Below, in pieces: positions 45,305 through 57,484 of a stretch of 64,000 bases of DNA. Each line of letters begins with the position of its first letter. The stretch's first letter is position 1. Position numbers and translations under genes: made by a program. The notes below the pieces were generated by a model that did not search any database, was not told the origin of the DNA, and was given only the letters and a program-made list of their open reading frames with translations. The DNA is from Crossaster papposus (Eukaryota; Echinodermata; Asteroidea; Velatida; Solasteridae). The stretch is from contig JBAIAA010000812.1 in NCBI GenBank assembly GCA_037893245.1, forward strand, positions 434,001 to 498,000. Reading direction: 5' to 3'.

Positions 45305-47375
45305 AATCAACATTGAGTTTGCCAAGAAGATGCAATATTAATTGCCGGACAGCTGTAGGCATGGATGTCCTTGTACCTGTCATTGGGGTCAGGTACAGGA
45401 TCCCTGTTGATGGCAATGAACTCGTGGGGAATTGTGTACATCATAATGTTGGTGGCTGCTTCCTTTCTAGCTTGAAGTGAAGGCCCCTGCAGATTCTGCA
45501 GCATTGCAGTAAAACTTTTATTGCGCTGATAGATGTTCTGCACAAATCTAGCTGCTCTTCTCTAGATGGCTTGTACTTGATTGATGGGGGTTTGATGATG
45601 GGGATTCCAAACTGTTGAGCAATATTCTAAATGTGGCCTGACCAGAGAGATGTAAGCTTGGCTTGTTTCTGCAGCCGTGGGTTACAGTGCCTATAGATTC
45701 CTCTAAATTAACCCTAGCATCCGGTTGGCTTTCAAAGTGATGATATGTGTGTATTCCAGGAAAGTTTGGAGTTGAAAGATAGTCCCAGATATGGATGTTC
45801 ATCAACTGATGACCGTACATCATAACCCAAGTGGTAGTCAAAGCCGATGTTGTTTTCCAGGTGGGAAACTTGCATCGCATGGCATTTGTCGATGTTAAAC
45901 TTCATCTGTCATTTGGCTGAGCAAGAATGCAGCTGAATCAAGATCTTTTTGAAGAGCTCCGCATTCATACACCTTGTTAATAGAACGGTGAATAAAACAA
46001 TCGATGTGATGAAGATTGATATACCATTGGTGAATGTGAGAAATAACAATGGCCCTACCACCGTGCCTTGGGGAACTCCAGAAAGAACATCTGACCACTC
46101 CGAAGCTTCGCCATCCACCACAACTCGCAGGCTTCTTTGGGTGAGGAAATTGTTGAACCACTTCAGAAGAGAGCCACAAACTCCGTAATGATATAGTTTT
46201 AATAAGGAAGAGCCTTAATAGGGTACTCTATCAAAAGCCTTAGAGAAGTCAAGAATGATGAAATCTGTTTGCTTTCTGTCATCCAAGGCCTCAGCAAGTT
46301 CATGAGTTGTAATGATAAGCTTTGATTATTCAAAGGAGCGGCCAGGGCAAATGCCAAGTTGACTTTCAAAATAAAATGTTGTGAGTTTCATAATGATCCA
46401 TCACAGGGATACAAATAATATGCTCAAGTATTTTACATGATATTGATGCGAGTGATACGGGTCGGTAGTTGGCGGCTTTACTGCGATCACCTATCTTTAT
46501 TATGGAAACCATGTTTGCAATCCCCCAGTCATGAGGGATTTTACCAGACTTCAACGACTGTTGAAAGATGGATGACAAGATAGGAGATATTTTTTCCGCC
46601 ATGTCTTTTAAAAAACGGGCTAGAATGGAATCCGGACCTGTTGCCTTGATGATGCTAATCTTCTCAAGGAGTTTACGCCCACCACTCACTGATATTTCAA
46701 TGTGCATCAGGAAACGAAGACTTGCCCATTGATGGCAGATCAGACAGACTCTCGGAGGTAAAAACAGACATGAATTTCATGTTAAAAATTCTAGCTTTAC
46801 CTTTGTTGTCTGAGATGATCTTGTTATTGTGTGTAAGGGTGAGATACCAGTAGTATGTAGCGCCAGAAATTGTTTTTATGTTTGTCATTAAGATGCGGTT
46901 GGTGTATGACCAGTAGGAGGCTGGGATCTTTTTTCATTGCGGAATGACTTAAAATGATCCCAGTCATCCTTGGAGTTGGAAGCTTTTGCCTTCTTTTACA
47001 TTCTGGCCTTCTTTCTGATCATACGTTCGAGGGAAGGTGTAATCCATGGCCGGTTGGCACGATATCCTACAATCTTACTAGGGGTGTTTTTCTTCATTGT
47101 CTGCAGAATAAAATTCTTCAACAGGAACCAGTTCTCATTGGTTGATCGCCGAGGTGCTGAAAAATTCTTCTTGAAAGGTTACAAAATCCGATCTCACACC
47201 TTCCATGTAACATTTGCTGTAAAAAACAGATTCTTCTAGGTGCCTTCTTGTTGACTGCAGGCTGGAAGTCAATGTCACTCAATACCGCCTCATGATCACT
47301 AATAATACCTTTTACTATACGAGTGTTCTGGAGTTTTGATGCGATGAAAGGGTTAGATCGTTGATTGCGGGAGGG
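45305..47375 (-). pseudogene. Decayed non-LTR retrotransposon (endonuclease tail and RT)
   Basis: Minus-strand fragments in changing frames, in order. First the end of an apurinic-type endonuclease (GIISDHEAVLSDIDFQP near 47270-47340). Then a KARIFNMKFMSVFT linker near 46760, RT motifs KATGPDSI, DWGIANMVSIIKIGDRSKAA and NYRPVSL (46450-46650), and SGVPQGTVVGPLLFL near 46050-46095. The C-terminal tail has SLVRPHLEY-like and RRAARFVQNIYQRNKS-like sequence (45500-45660). The catalytic FADD position is lost and several stops are present. It fits the Jockey/CR1 side of LINEs. Confidence 0.82.
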
Positions 47376-48289
47376 GGGGGGGGGGGGAGTTGATAGCCTG
47401 AGGCTGGCATTGGTATATACAGGGTTAAGTAACCACAACGGCACCCAATAGCTCTCATATTGTCATGTTGTTACAGATTACCAAAAGGGTCAACAATTTA
47501 ATTAGCATATTATGATCTGGTACAAGTAAAAACAGCATCAAAAGCAAATTATTATTGTCAATTTTATAATTTACATTTATAGCTGCGTAATTACACCTGC
47601 CAGCCTAAGATTGCTGACAACAGCTAGAGCTACATGTATACATTTTATTGCCACCAAGTTTGACTTTATATGTTGCTCAAAACAAATGTTATAGGGCAAC
47701 ATTCTCTAGAAATGGCGGCCATTTTGAAATCCAAGATGGCGGTCATACGTATATAGCTATAAACTTAATTTTGATATTTTTGAACTCCCTGGTATTGAAA
47801 ACATAGGCTTTGCCACCAAGTTTAACTCCATATGTTGCTCAGAACCAAAGTTATAGGGCAAATTATTTTGGAAACGGCGGCCATTTTGAAAATCAAGATG
47901 GCGGCCATACGTTTGACGGAAAAAAATGTTACCAATACTTTTCTGAGAGCTGAGAGTCTACTCTAGCCAATGAAACCAAAAAAAGCATCCTTAGCAAAAA
48001 AAAATGCAAATATACATAGCATCCTACACTATATAGCTGGTCGTGCTTCTCTCTGGAACCCTTTCAGATTGGTTGCAGTAACTGCAGCCAAGGTAGCCTG
48101 TTCCAGATCCAAACATAATACGTCGATACATGTATGTACATATGATCATGTACGTCGATATACGGCGTTATATTGCGCGAGATAAAAATACGACTTTGTT
48201 GCACAATTGAGTTACGACAAAATAATTGCACTGACGTGACGATATCTTAAAACCAATGTTTCACTAACATTGCAACGTGGTCCGATGAT

Positions 48290-48600
48290 TACAGTGTCTG
48301 CCATGTGCGGTGGTACATGTAGTGGGTTAATTTGAACCCTAGCGTGGGATCATGGTGCTGCTTGTGTCCTTGGGCAAAACACTTTATCACATATTACTCA
48401 TAATAGGGGTAATGCCTTTTCTTCGGACTGTGGTTATATACCCCTAGCTCCCAGCTCTATTTGCACTTTGAAGAGATCCGTGGAACAGGGATCTTGTTTC
48501 AGTACGAGGGTCTGGTTTCTCCATTCTATCTCCCCTTAGTAGCCCCCACCTTGGCACTTGTGGTGGTCAAATTGCATATTAAAAATTATAAATAAATATA
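48290..48600 (+). repeat. SINE-like repeat
   Basis: Contains GTGTCCTTGGGCAAAACACT and TTATCACATATTACTCATAA, matching the body of the SINE at 14849-15191 read on the other strand. Confidence 0.55.
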
Positions 48601-48772
48601 AATAAATATAAGTACTATGAATATTGTTCTATAAAGTGGTAACAAACAATGTAGTTTATGTACACATCAACCCTGCACGAGTCCAGGTCTGAATCACCTC
48701 TCTAATTGAGTCCGAGTCATGCAGGTCGGTTCCGATTCACTTTTACATTTGTAATACCATTAGAAATCAATG

Positions 48773-49011
48773 TTAGATTTTTGCCCTTCACCGATGTATA
48801 CATGTATGCACTGTGTACTTGTCGGTGTGTAACCACTCGAGTGGGGCTTGACCCACGACCTCCTGCTTTGTAGTGCAGAAAATGACATCACCACTCGACC
48901 ACCGAGCTTACGGGATCCTGTGGCTGGTTCGAATCTGATGTACATATAGCACCGGGACTGCGATTTAACTATAATATTCAATATAGATTTTTGCCCTTCA
49001 CCGATGTACAA
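48773..49011 (-). repeat. Ser/Leu-tRNA-like SINE between 25-bp direct repeats
   Basis: On the minus strand TGGTCGAGTGG (type II A box) and GTGGGTCAAGCCCCACT (B box) lie between 48835 and 48910. TAGATTTTTGCCCTTCACCG occurs at both borders (48773 and 48986), continuing ATGTA. Confidence 0.6.
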
Positions 49012-49017
49012 CACTGT

Positions 49018-49135
49018 AGGTAGGCACACACAGAGTTATGGGGACAGGCTCCTTTGTTTGGAAAAGACAGACCGAGTAGTTGAGTCCCCATAGCGCGGTG
49101 GGTCTTCTTCAGTAAAGGTAGAACAAGGTAAAATT
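49018..49135. repeat. GGGGACAGGCTC repeat, copy 1
   Basis: Shares GGGGACAGGCTC, TTTGTTTGGAAAAGACAGAC and GTCCCCATAGCGCG with 53388-53504. Confidence 0.75.
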
Positions 49136-50534
49136 AGGGTATAACGAAAGAAAATGTAGAAGGGAACAAATTAGGGTGATGCTAAAAATTTTAGAGTGTT
49201 CCGGTTTGAGATTAGAGATATTTCAGTTTACACACAAACCCTATGTACATGTACCGAAAGAATATATATATACTCGGTGTGTAACCACCACTCACCAGAG
49301 TGAACATTGGAAAAGTATTAACACTATGTGTAATAATAATAGGATTTAAGACCAAATGCGAATACAGACGACAGTGCGTCGGAAACTTGGGCCATTTCTA
49401 AGATCCCGACTTCGGTCCGTATAAGGCTCCATCTTCATTGCCATACTGAACGAAAAAAGGCACAATGCAGTCGAAGTTGGGGTTTGGGAAAAAGCTCTAA
49501 ATAATAAAAATATCTTCAATGTTTGAAAACACTTCTCTCCTTTGTTATATTTTTTCGTTGATCTTTTACATAAACTATATAGAGTACAAAATATTTTAAA
49601 CTTGTTTACAACTTTACAATTGACGGAAACATTGTAGTTTTCAAGACATAACTTTATTCACAGTCCTAGTCGCTTCTGACAGAGTGGATGACTTTAACTT
49701 TCACCCAACAGTGCTTAAGTCCATAGATGAAAAACATTCATTATTTTGCAAATAGAATGTAGAAAATTTAAGTTTGATCCTTGGATATTAAAAACAGTGG
49801 ACAATTTATATTCACTGAAACTTTCAGTGAAAGATTTCAACCCTGCACGTTTTTTCTTCATTAAGGCTTTTGGCGTCTACTTTTTACAATTATAAAGTTA
49901 TGCCAAGAACGTTAATTTCTCAGGAAACTCTTGGAATTTTGGATTTGGGATATATCCCCAAAATGGGCTCAAGCTTTTGTGCATGGACACCTAAATTTAA
50001 CTTCAAATGGGTCACTTTCTGCACATCATTGCCGGACCCTGTTTTTGAATTTGCCTTATTTATGCCAAAACATTCTAAAACAAATAGTTTATTGAACATG
50101 AGGGTCGATTTATTTTAACCGATTAATAATTTTGACAGCCAAAATTATTCAAAATTCTTGACCTTTTTCTAGAAAATACCAAAATAATATTATTGTGGGG
50201 CAAGGTAGATTCCCATTATATAAATTGGTAGACAAGGCATCTGCTTGTGATAAGTCTAGTTTCGAGGTATCGCCTGCATGATGTGAGCGATTTTTCTGAG
50301 GGTTACCAGACGCAAAAGATAAACAACACTCCCTCTGTACCGGTTGTTGTTGTATGGTAAAAAATAGTAGCGAAAAAGTGAATACAAATCACTTTTCCAC
50401 CCATTGGGGGATTTAGATTATGAGTGATACTTCCCCCACGTGACAGTGTTAAACTAAATTATATTGCAATTACTTCTAGGTAAGGCCCTATTTTGATGTA
50501 AATTGACTATGAGTACAGCCTGTAGTCCCACATG
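49136..50534. other. No gene recognised
   Basis: AT-rich. About 49430-49500 resembles about 8385-8510. No exon is seen. Confidence 0.35.
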
Positions 50535-50740
50535 CAGCATGATACAGGGCCGACATACCCCCCCCCCCCCTGCCCCTCTATTGTGTTGGCCATTGTGCTC
50601 CCGGAATCTCAGGATTTTTTTTTTAGGTTTTAAGGAGTGGGGGGGGGACGTGTGTTAGGTAACAATAGTGTAAAGTGGGTTAGGGTATAGGGATAAGGGG
50701 GGGGGGGGGGGGGGGGTACCCCTCGGCCCCATATCGTGCT
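50535..50740. mobile_element. Inverted-repeat element, diverged copy
   Basis: Right end GGCCCCATATCGTGCT matches the ends of the element at 58715-58884 (AGCACGATATGTGGCAGAG). Interiors share TATAGGGATAAGGG, GTTAGGTAACAATAGTGT and TTGTGTTGGCCATTGTG, read inverted. Contains long C and G runs. Confidence 0.7.
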
Positions 50741-51419
50741 GGGTATATGTAGTCGTGAGTATGTCATCCTCTTGAGCTGACGAATCATGGTCTCTATGCT
50801 TGGAAGATCCACCCTTGTTGTCTGTAACATCGATCCTCCCGTTTCACTCCAAGAATAGAACAGAGCTTGGAGTGATGGAACCTTCTGATGGAACTTTCTG
50901 ATACAGAGTTCATGTCTTAGAGCTGTACAGGATGGATAAAAAAACCGAAACGAGATATTATTGCTACATGTAATTGTAACAGAAATAGGGAGATATTCTC
51001 TTTAAAATGACACCTTGCTCATGGCATTACAGTCACGGTGACCAATGTTATGAAAGGGTATATTTAGGAAAGTGCACCACTATTTATTTGTGGTTGTTGT
51101 GGTGGGCCCCATCGCTGCATCATCATACAAGAGCGATTGGTGGAACTGTTTGGAGAAAGAATCATTGCTCTGAACCACAAAGCCCCTCGAGATCCATGTT
51201 TAATTATGTAAATAACACTGCTGTCATGTTTACATGATAAAATCTCTTGTTTTCCCCCCATGATTGGCAACCATAGCCTTCACTCTTGGAATACTGCTTT
51301 GTAGACAAGGATCTTAGTCATGTTTATTATGAGCAACATTTATATTTGGCTATTCAAACTGGTCCAAAAAGAGCAAAATTTACAGATGAATTTTTTTTAT
51401 GAGTGGAGGTAGTCCGATT

Positions 51420-51600
51420 AACTTAACCCTACATTCGCCAGACAATGACCAAATGCTAAAAGACGAATTGTAGGGTCCAAGTCCAAACTGTGATACCAAA
51501 CTTCTGCGTGCGTCACACGTCCAACATTTGTTCAACATGTCTCAGCAAAACCATCATTTTCAGCACCAAAATAGCTATAAAACGACCCAAATAATATCAT
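51420..51600 (+). repeat. Repeat, inverted relative of 56620-56820
   Basis: Shared blocks: CCCTACATTCGCCA, AATGACCAAA, AACTTCTGCGTG, GTCCAACATTTGT, CAGCAAAACC and CAAAATAGCTATAAAACGAC. Confidence 0.7.
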
Positions 51601-52310
51601 TGTCTAATTTTTATATGACACCGGCAATTGAGTTACAAAGGTTTCCCCTACACAATCCATACGGTACCAGTCTGGTTTCCGCCACGCAAGGGATATCTCA
51701 TGAATTGTACACAATGATCGTTCAAGTTGTGCTTGATGGAAACCTTATCGACATTCTCAAAGCATCATGGGATTGGATGACAAACAAACCTGAAAATTTG
51801 TGCACAATCCTATGGAGCCGAGTATTTTTTGTTTTTTGATTCCTTATTGTATTTTAGGAATTAACTGATAATCTTTTCACACATTGTTAAACTGGTAATT
51901 TAAAATATATTCATTTCAAAGAAATCCAAATTTAAAGCGTATTAAAATTAAAAAAGTTCATGGAAATCCATTTTACAGACCAGTTTCATGATTAATGTTA
52001 TGCTGCTAATATTGACCAATCAGAATCAAAGATTCAACCTCACACCCACAACACTGACCAATCAGAACTGTTCCTGCTTCCTGTTCCAATTTACATGATT
52101 GGTTCTTATTTTTATTTATAAAGTTTACAAAATAAATTTTATTTACAAATTATATTCTTTTTGTGTCCCTGAAAAAAGGAAACCCACGTTTTCGGGTAAA
52201 TTACTCAATAATTCAGATTTTTTTTGTCAGAAATGTACATACATGTACATACAGGTATGTATACATGTACGAGAATTATGAGTTTGATTTGTTTTTTAAT
52301 CAAATGAACG
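51601..52310. other. No gene recognised
   Basis: AT-rich sequence without recognised exon or repeat. Confidence 0.35.
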
Positions 52311-52520
52311 CTAACCAGTGACAGGAAAAGTGTGCTTGTTTGTCCGGTCCCGGAATTGATGACAGGAAGCAGGGCCGTAACAATTATTTTTTTTATTTCG
52401 GGGGCTCCATTTTCCATTTCGGGGGCTACTCTTTCGGGGGCTACTTTTTTCCATTTCGGGGGCTACTTTTTCAATAATTAACAAAAGGATACAATTTGTT
52501 GAGTACTTGAGTTTATCTGG
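52311..52520. repeat. Single 41-bp unit and a TTTCGGGGGCTAC mini-array
   Basis: 52311-52372 holds one copy of the unit that is amplified at 53505-54430. 52395-52472 repeats TTTCGGGGGCTAC/TCC about four times; inverse and direct relatives lie at 53278-53330. Confidence 0.75.
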
Positions 52521-52523
52521 CAC

Positions 52524-52734
52524 TAGTCTTGATCCAAGACCGAGCTAGCTGTTCATTTGTTCCGCGGCGCGCTGTCTGTATATCCAGCCTTATTCCAGGC
52601 TTATTGAGGGCGCCCTAAATTATCGCCAGATTCGAACGAATCTGGCAATAATTAGGGCGCCCTCAATAAGCCTGGATACGGACGACGCGCCGCAAAACAA
52701 AATGAACGGCTAGCTCGGTCTTGGATCAGGACTA
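52524..52734. mobile_element. Hairpin derivative of the Mutator-like MITE
   Basis: A near-complete palindrome of 211 bp with ends TAGTCTTGATCCAAGACC and its inverse and a centre AGATTCGAACGAATCT. The arms match the arms of 26641-27257 (GGGCGCCCT, GGCTTATTGAG, GTTCCGCGGCGCGC). No exact 9-bp flank repeat is seen. Confidence 0.85.
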
Positions 52735-53387
52735 TTAAATTTGGCACGCAAACAATCTATGAAAACTTCAAACCAGTACAGTCACAATATCGCACGAGGT
52801 TTACTTTGCCAATATATCGCTGCATGCAGTATATACTGCATGCATACTACCTGTACATACCGTAGCACATGCGCTGCAGCGATCTTGTGCCCAGAGAGGG
52901 TTATCCCTAATTGCTCAATTGCGACACCCCCTAGTCTGTTTTCCAGTCGTTTTGAATGCTCCGCGCTGTGTAGTTCGGACGGTGAATTGCATGAAGCCGG
53001 AATGTAGACGAAACAAACGTTTAGAAAACGGCCACATACATGTAGTACAGGCCAGCTTTTTATCGCTGTTGTACGCGTCATGCATGCATGCAGCGCGCGC
53101 TGCTGAGTGCTAAATCTATGTACTGTACATGTACCGTACATGTACCGCGCGCTCTAAATCTCCGGTCTGCATGCCGGCGCGGCCGCTTAGCAGTGGCGCT
53201 AGGATCAGAGAGAGCGGCCGTTCGTAGTCGTGCAGCAAATATTACGGGGACGATTTTGGACCATTTCCTATTTTTAAGTCGCCCCCGAAATCGCATTTTT
53301 TGCCTATTTCGGGGGCTCCTTTAGGTGTTTCCGGGGCGAATTCGCCCGCCGCCCCCGTGTATTTTTTTTGCAGGCAGGAAGAGTGGG

Positions 53388-53504
53388 TAGGCACTCACCG
53401 CGTTAGGGGGACAGGCTCTTTTGTTTGGAAAAGACAGACCGAGTAGTGGAGACATTTTCGAGTCCCCATAGCGCGTTGGGTGTTCAGTAAAGGTAGAACA
53501 ATGT
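53388..53504. repeat. GGGGACAGGCTC repeat, copy 2
   Basis: Direct relative of 49018-49135; it abuts the 41-bp minisatellite on its right. Confidence 0.75.
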
Positions 53505-54430
53505 ATAACAAGCTTGTTTGTCCGGTACCGGAATTGATGGCAGGGAGAGTGTGCTTGTTTGTCCGGTCCTGGAATTGATGGCAGGAAGAGTGTGCTCATT
53601 TGTCCGGTCCCGGAATTGATGGCAGGAAGAGTGTGCTTGTTTGTCCGGTCCTGGAATTGATGGCAGGAAGAGTGTGCCGTGCTTGTTTGTCCGGTCCTGG
53701 AATTGATGGCAGGAAGAGTGTGCTTGTTTGTCCGGTCCCGGAATTGATGCAGGAAGAGTGTGCTTGTTTGTCCGGTCCCGGAATTGATGGCAGGAAGAGT
53801 GTGCTTGTTTGTCCGGTCCTGGAATTGATGGCAGGAAGAGTGTGCTTGTTTGTCCGGTCCCGGAATTGATGGCAGGAAGAGTGTGCTTGTTTGTCCGGTC
53901 CTGGAATTGATGGCAGGAAGAGTGTGCTTGTTTGTCCGGTCCTGGAATTGATGGCAGGAAGAGTGTGCTTGTTTGTCCGGTCCCGGAATTGATGGCAGGA
54001 AGAGTGTGCTTGTTTGTCCGGTCCCGGAATTGATGGCAGAAAGAGTGTGCTTGTTTGTCCGATCCTGGAATTGATGACAGGAAGAGTGTGCTTGTTTGTC
54101 CGGTCCTGGAATTGATGGCAGGAAGAGTGTGCTTGTTTGTCCGGTCCTGGAATTGATGGCAGGAAGAGTGTGCTTGTTTGTCCGGTCCCGGAATTGATGA
54201 CAGGAAGAGTGTGCTTGTTTGTCCGGTCCCGGAATTGATGGCAGGAAGAGTGTGCTTGTTCAGTGTCCGGTCCTGGAATTGATGGCAGGAAGAGTGTGCT
54301 TGTTTGTCCGGTCCTGGAATTGATGGCAGGAAGAGTGTGCTTGTTTGTCCGGTCCTGGAATTGATGGCAGAAAGAGTGTGCTTGTTTGTCCGGTCCTGCA
54401 TGGAATTGATGACAGGAAGAGTGTGTATGC
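53505..54430. repeat. 41-bp minisatellite, about 22 copies
   Basis: Units consist of TGTGCTTGTTTGTCCGGTCC then TGGAATTGATGGCAGGAAGA and G. Variation is mainly CCTGG versus CCCGG and GGCAGG versus GACAGG. A few units carry small insertions (about 53677, 54260, 54396). Open frames on both strands are by-products. Confidence 0.95.
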
Positions 54431-56619
54431 AGTGAGCCCCCTTTCCTTCGGGGAAAAAAGAGCAATATAGAGAAGGAGAGAGACTCAAAAAAGAAAAATA
54501 CGCTGTAGATTACAGGGAAATGCACAGGAAAATGCACCAACACTGCCGATGAATAATTACTGAGTCTGTTTTGTACACGTTTTTAAACAAGTACACAAGA
54601 CTTGACCGTCATGCATGTGATCATGTGATGGGGCTTTGTTCCGCATCGTGGTGGTGATGCTGTGGGTTTGTTTGGGTCAGGATTTTCCATTGTTTTAACT
54701 ATAACCACATGACATGTTCTATTTTGATGGCCAATACAATATTATGTTTGTGATTATGGAAATTAACGGGATCAATCAATCTAAGCCTAACAACAATATT
54801 CAACAAGCCACGCCTAGCTCCATGGGCCAACCCCCCCCCCCCCCCCCCCTCTCCCCTGAGCAAGAAAATAAAGAAAGAATGCGAGCAAGATACATGTATT
54901 CCTTGTGATGTTTGTGAGTGGCTGTGGGCTATTTTTATGTTGATATCACTGATCACGCTGATTCTTAAAATAAATTTAGAGTCAGACTTTAAATGAATGT
55001 CATGTCGTTAATGTTTCATCTTCTAAAATTCTACATACTTTATTTATTATGATTCAGATTTCCGTTTGCGAGGCTTTCACTTAGGACATGCATTGATATG
55101 GAGGGATTGACAGTGAGCAGATGTTCTTGCATCAGCAAATCAGTTTGAAGAGGTCTGGGCTCCAACAAAGCGCTTATTCAGGGTATTGAACAATGCATGC
55201 ATGCTCTCGCCGCCCTGTTCGCCCTAGTACATGCTCTGTTCGTTGGACAAATGACAGAACGTGGACTTCAAGGATGTGACTTTGGAGGGAAATTGGTTCA
55301 GTAAAAGTCCATGAAATGAGTGATGTCGTCATCTAGCAGAAAAATTGTGACAGTATTGGCGGTGTTCTTCATCAGCCGAGCTGAAATATCGATGGTACTT
55401 TTCTTGGCTTGGCTTTATGTTTGTGTTTTTGGACATTGCTCCCGCACAGCCTACATGTACATAACCTTTTGGAGGTTATTTACGTGCTCGTTGCTCATTT
55501 TGACCTTGGCTCGACCTACATGTTGAAAAAAAGGTGGGAGTTTATTTGCAAAATTTGTATTCGTGTATGAGCTTTATGATGGGTCTTTGTTAGTCATGAC
55601 ATGTCTAAATATAACGTAGCAAAAATCTCGACCAATTAGTGTAAACCAAGGAAAGACAGACTGGGTGGAGCTTCGGCTGTACACCGCTAACCGGCTATTC
55701 CCGCTTGCGGACTCACTGCATGTACAGTACATGTACGTATGTATCGTCCACCCAATACATTGTATGCACACAATGTATTGTACGTACATGTACAATACAT
55801 ACAGCCTGAGCGCGAAAGTACTAATAACCCGAATCCTCCAAAATCATCAGTTGGATAATTACCCATGTAACCTCAATCCTGCAAAATCATCTAGTATTAG
55901 TTTAGGCCTAATGACCTACATGTAGATCTTGCATTATCCTCCAGTGGCCAATAAAACACCATGCCCTCCAATCGAATCCTGCAAATTCCTCCGATGCAAC
56001 AACTTAGAGATCCAAGTGTCCACAATTTGCCCATCCTCAAAATTAATAGATGGTAGATAAAAACTCATGTTCAATGGATCGGGAAAACTTACTTTAACCC
56101 TAACCCTCCAGGGTATTTTGGCTAGAAAACCTGCCAGACGAACAGATTGCATACTTTGTCACATTGACTTGTGTGCAGAGTGAAGCAAGGTCAAGCAGTC
56201 ACCACAGATGCACTGTGCTGTATTTGGCACGGTTAGGTTTAATCTACAAATTATGCAACAAAACAACCGCATTTTCCGGATTACGCGCAACATCACGTTA
56301 AACTTGGTCAGTGTTTTCACCATTTTTTTCGCGGCTGGTTGCTCTTGAGAAAACAATATTTGGTATATAAATGCAAGCACTCCTTTGCACTTGAAACAGC
56401 TGTCGGCAAACTGCAAGCATGCAGCGTCGTCATGATTATGCCTACGTCACGTCACATGATCATAACAACAACAACATTCAAATTGTACGTGAACTCAATG
56501 CAGTCAGTACGCTGAGAAGAACTTGTCGGAATAAAGCTGAAATTCAAAATTCAACTTCCCATCCAGATGGTAAGTCAACCAGTATACAACCCAATTAATC
56601 AGGAAGTCTACAGATTCTT
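54431..56619. other. No gene recognised
   Basis: A C18 run lies near 54832-54850. 55715-55800 contains nested palindromes built from TACATGTACA and ATACATTGTATG. No exon is seen. Confidence 0.35.
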
Positions 56620-56820
56620 AGGCTGCATATCTGGTCGTTTTATAGCTATTTTGGGGCTGAAAACAAGGGTTTTGCTGGGACATCATTGGACAAATGTTGG
56701 ACGTGCGACCATAGTGTGGCACACGCAGAAGTTTGCGTAGTTTGCGCTTGGGCCCTACATTCGCCATAAAATGACCAAAAAAGCGAATTGTACTTGTAGC
56801 GTCCAAGTTACTCGGACTAT
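56620..56820 (-). repeat. Repeat, inverted relative of 51420-51600
   Basis: Reads GTCGTTTTATAGCTATTTTG, GGTTTTGCTG, ACAAATGTTGGACGTG and TGGGCCCTACATTCGCC. Confidence 0.7.
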
Positions 56821-56868
56821 ACACGGCCCAAAACGGTGGACCACCACTACTCACTAGGCACTACAGAC

Positions 56869-57484
56869 ATTTTCCTAGTTCCGGATCGCAAAAAATATTC
56901 AGGCTGTTTTCGGCAAGTCTAATCCTCGAAATTTAAATGAAATAGGTTCAGTAGTTCTTGAGTGATGCAGAAACTACCGTTTTGTTTCCATAATGCCCTT
57001 CTTATTTTGAAAATACGACGTCAAAAGTACCGACATCACTTTTCCTAGTTGCGTATCGGTTTAACCAATTCCGGATCGGTTAAAAAAATGCTTCGTACAT
57101 GAAAAATTATCACGCTAGAACCAACCCGTATCAAGCCTTTATTTCTGATAAAGAATTCATTAATTTATAGAAATACAGTCTAAAATACATTTCAAATACT
57201 TCCGCTTCTAATAAAGTTTAAAAAGAGGGCTTGCAAGAAAATGTTCCATAATGTTTTGTCCGTGTAGCGGTTTTGCGGCTCCCGTGATTTTCCACAAACC
57301 GTCCAAACATGTCAAAGTACGAGTCGAAAATCTAGCCAAAATTCCTTTTCTGGATATTTTATTGAAAAGATATTTATGTATCAAGCAGCTTGTATGTTTC
57401 TTCTCAAAATGCACTTCATCTAAAAAAATAGTATTGAAGACCAAGCCATGAGAGGTAGGTTATGCGATCCGGAACTAGGAAAAC
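56869..57484. mobile_element. MITE with CTAGTTCCGGATCGCA ends
   Basis: Left end TTTTCCTAGTTCCGGATCGCA (56869-56890) is inverted at the right end (57462-57483). Internal diverged copies of the end (CTTTTCCTAGTTGCG, CAATTCCGGATCGG) occur at about 57040-57085. No transposase is recognised. Confidence 0.75.

Larger units (their letters stand above)
43813..48030. mobile_element. 4.2-kb terminal-inverted-repeat element, host of later insertions
   Basis: 43815-43995 and 47878-48028 are inverted matches of about 160 bp or more. They contain GTAGG-TG-TATGT, TTTGCTAAGGATGC, AAAAGTATTGGTAACATTTT and GGCCGCCATCTTG. The ATGGCCGCCATTTTGAAAT module recurs inside at about 44118, 45245, 47712 and 47878. A repeat block (44236-45205) and a decayed LINE (45305-47375) fill the centre. 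No transposase was found. Confidence 0.7.

Noticed and set aside
53484-54543. Minus-strand frames of more than 300 codons
   Set aside because: Produced by the 41-bp minisatellite in several frames at once.
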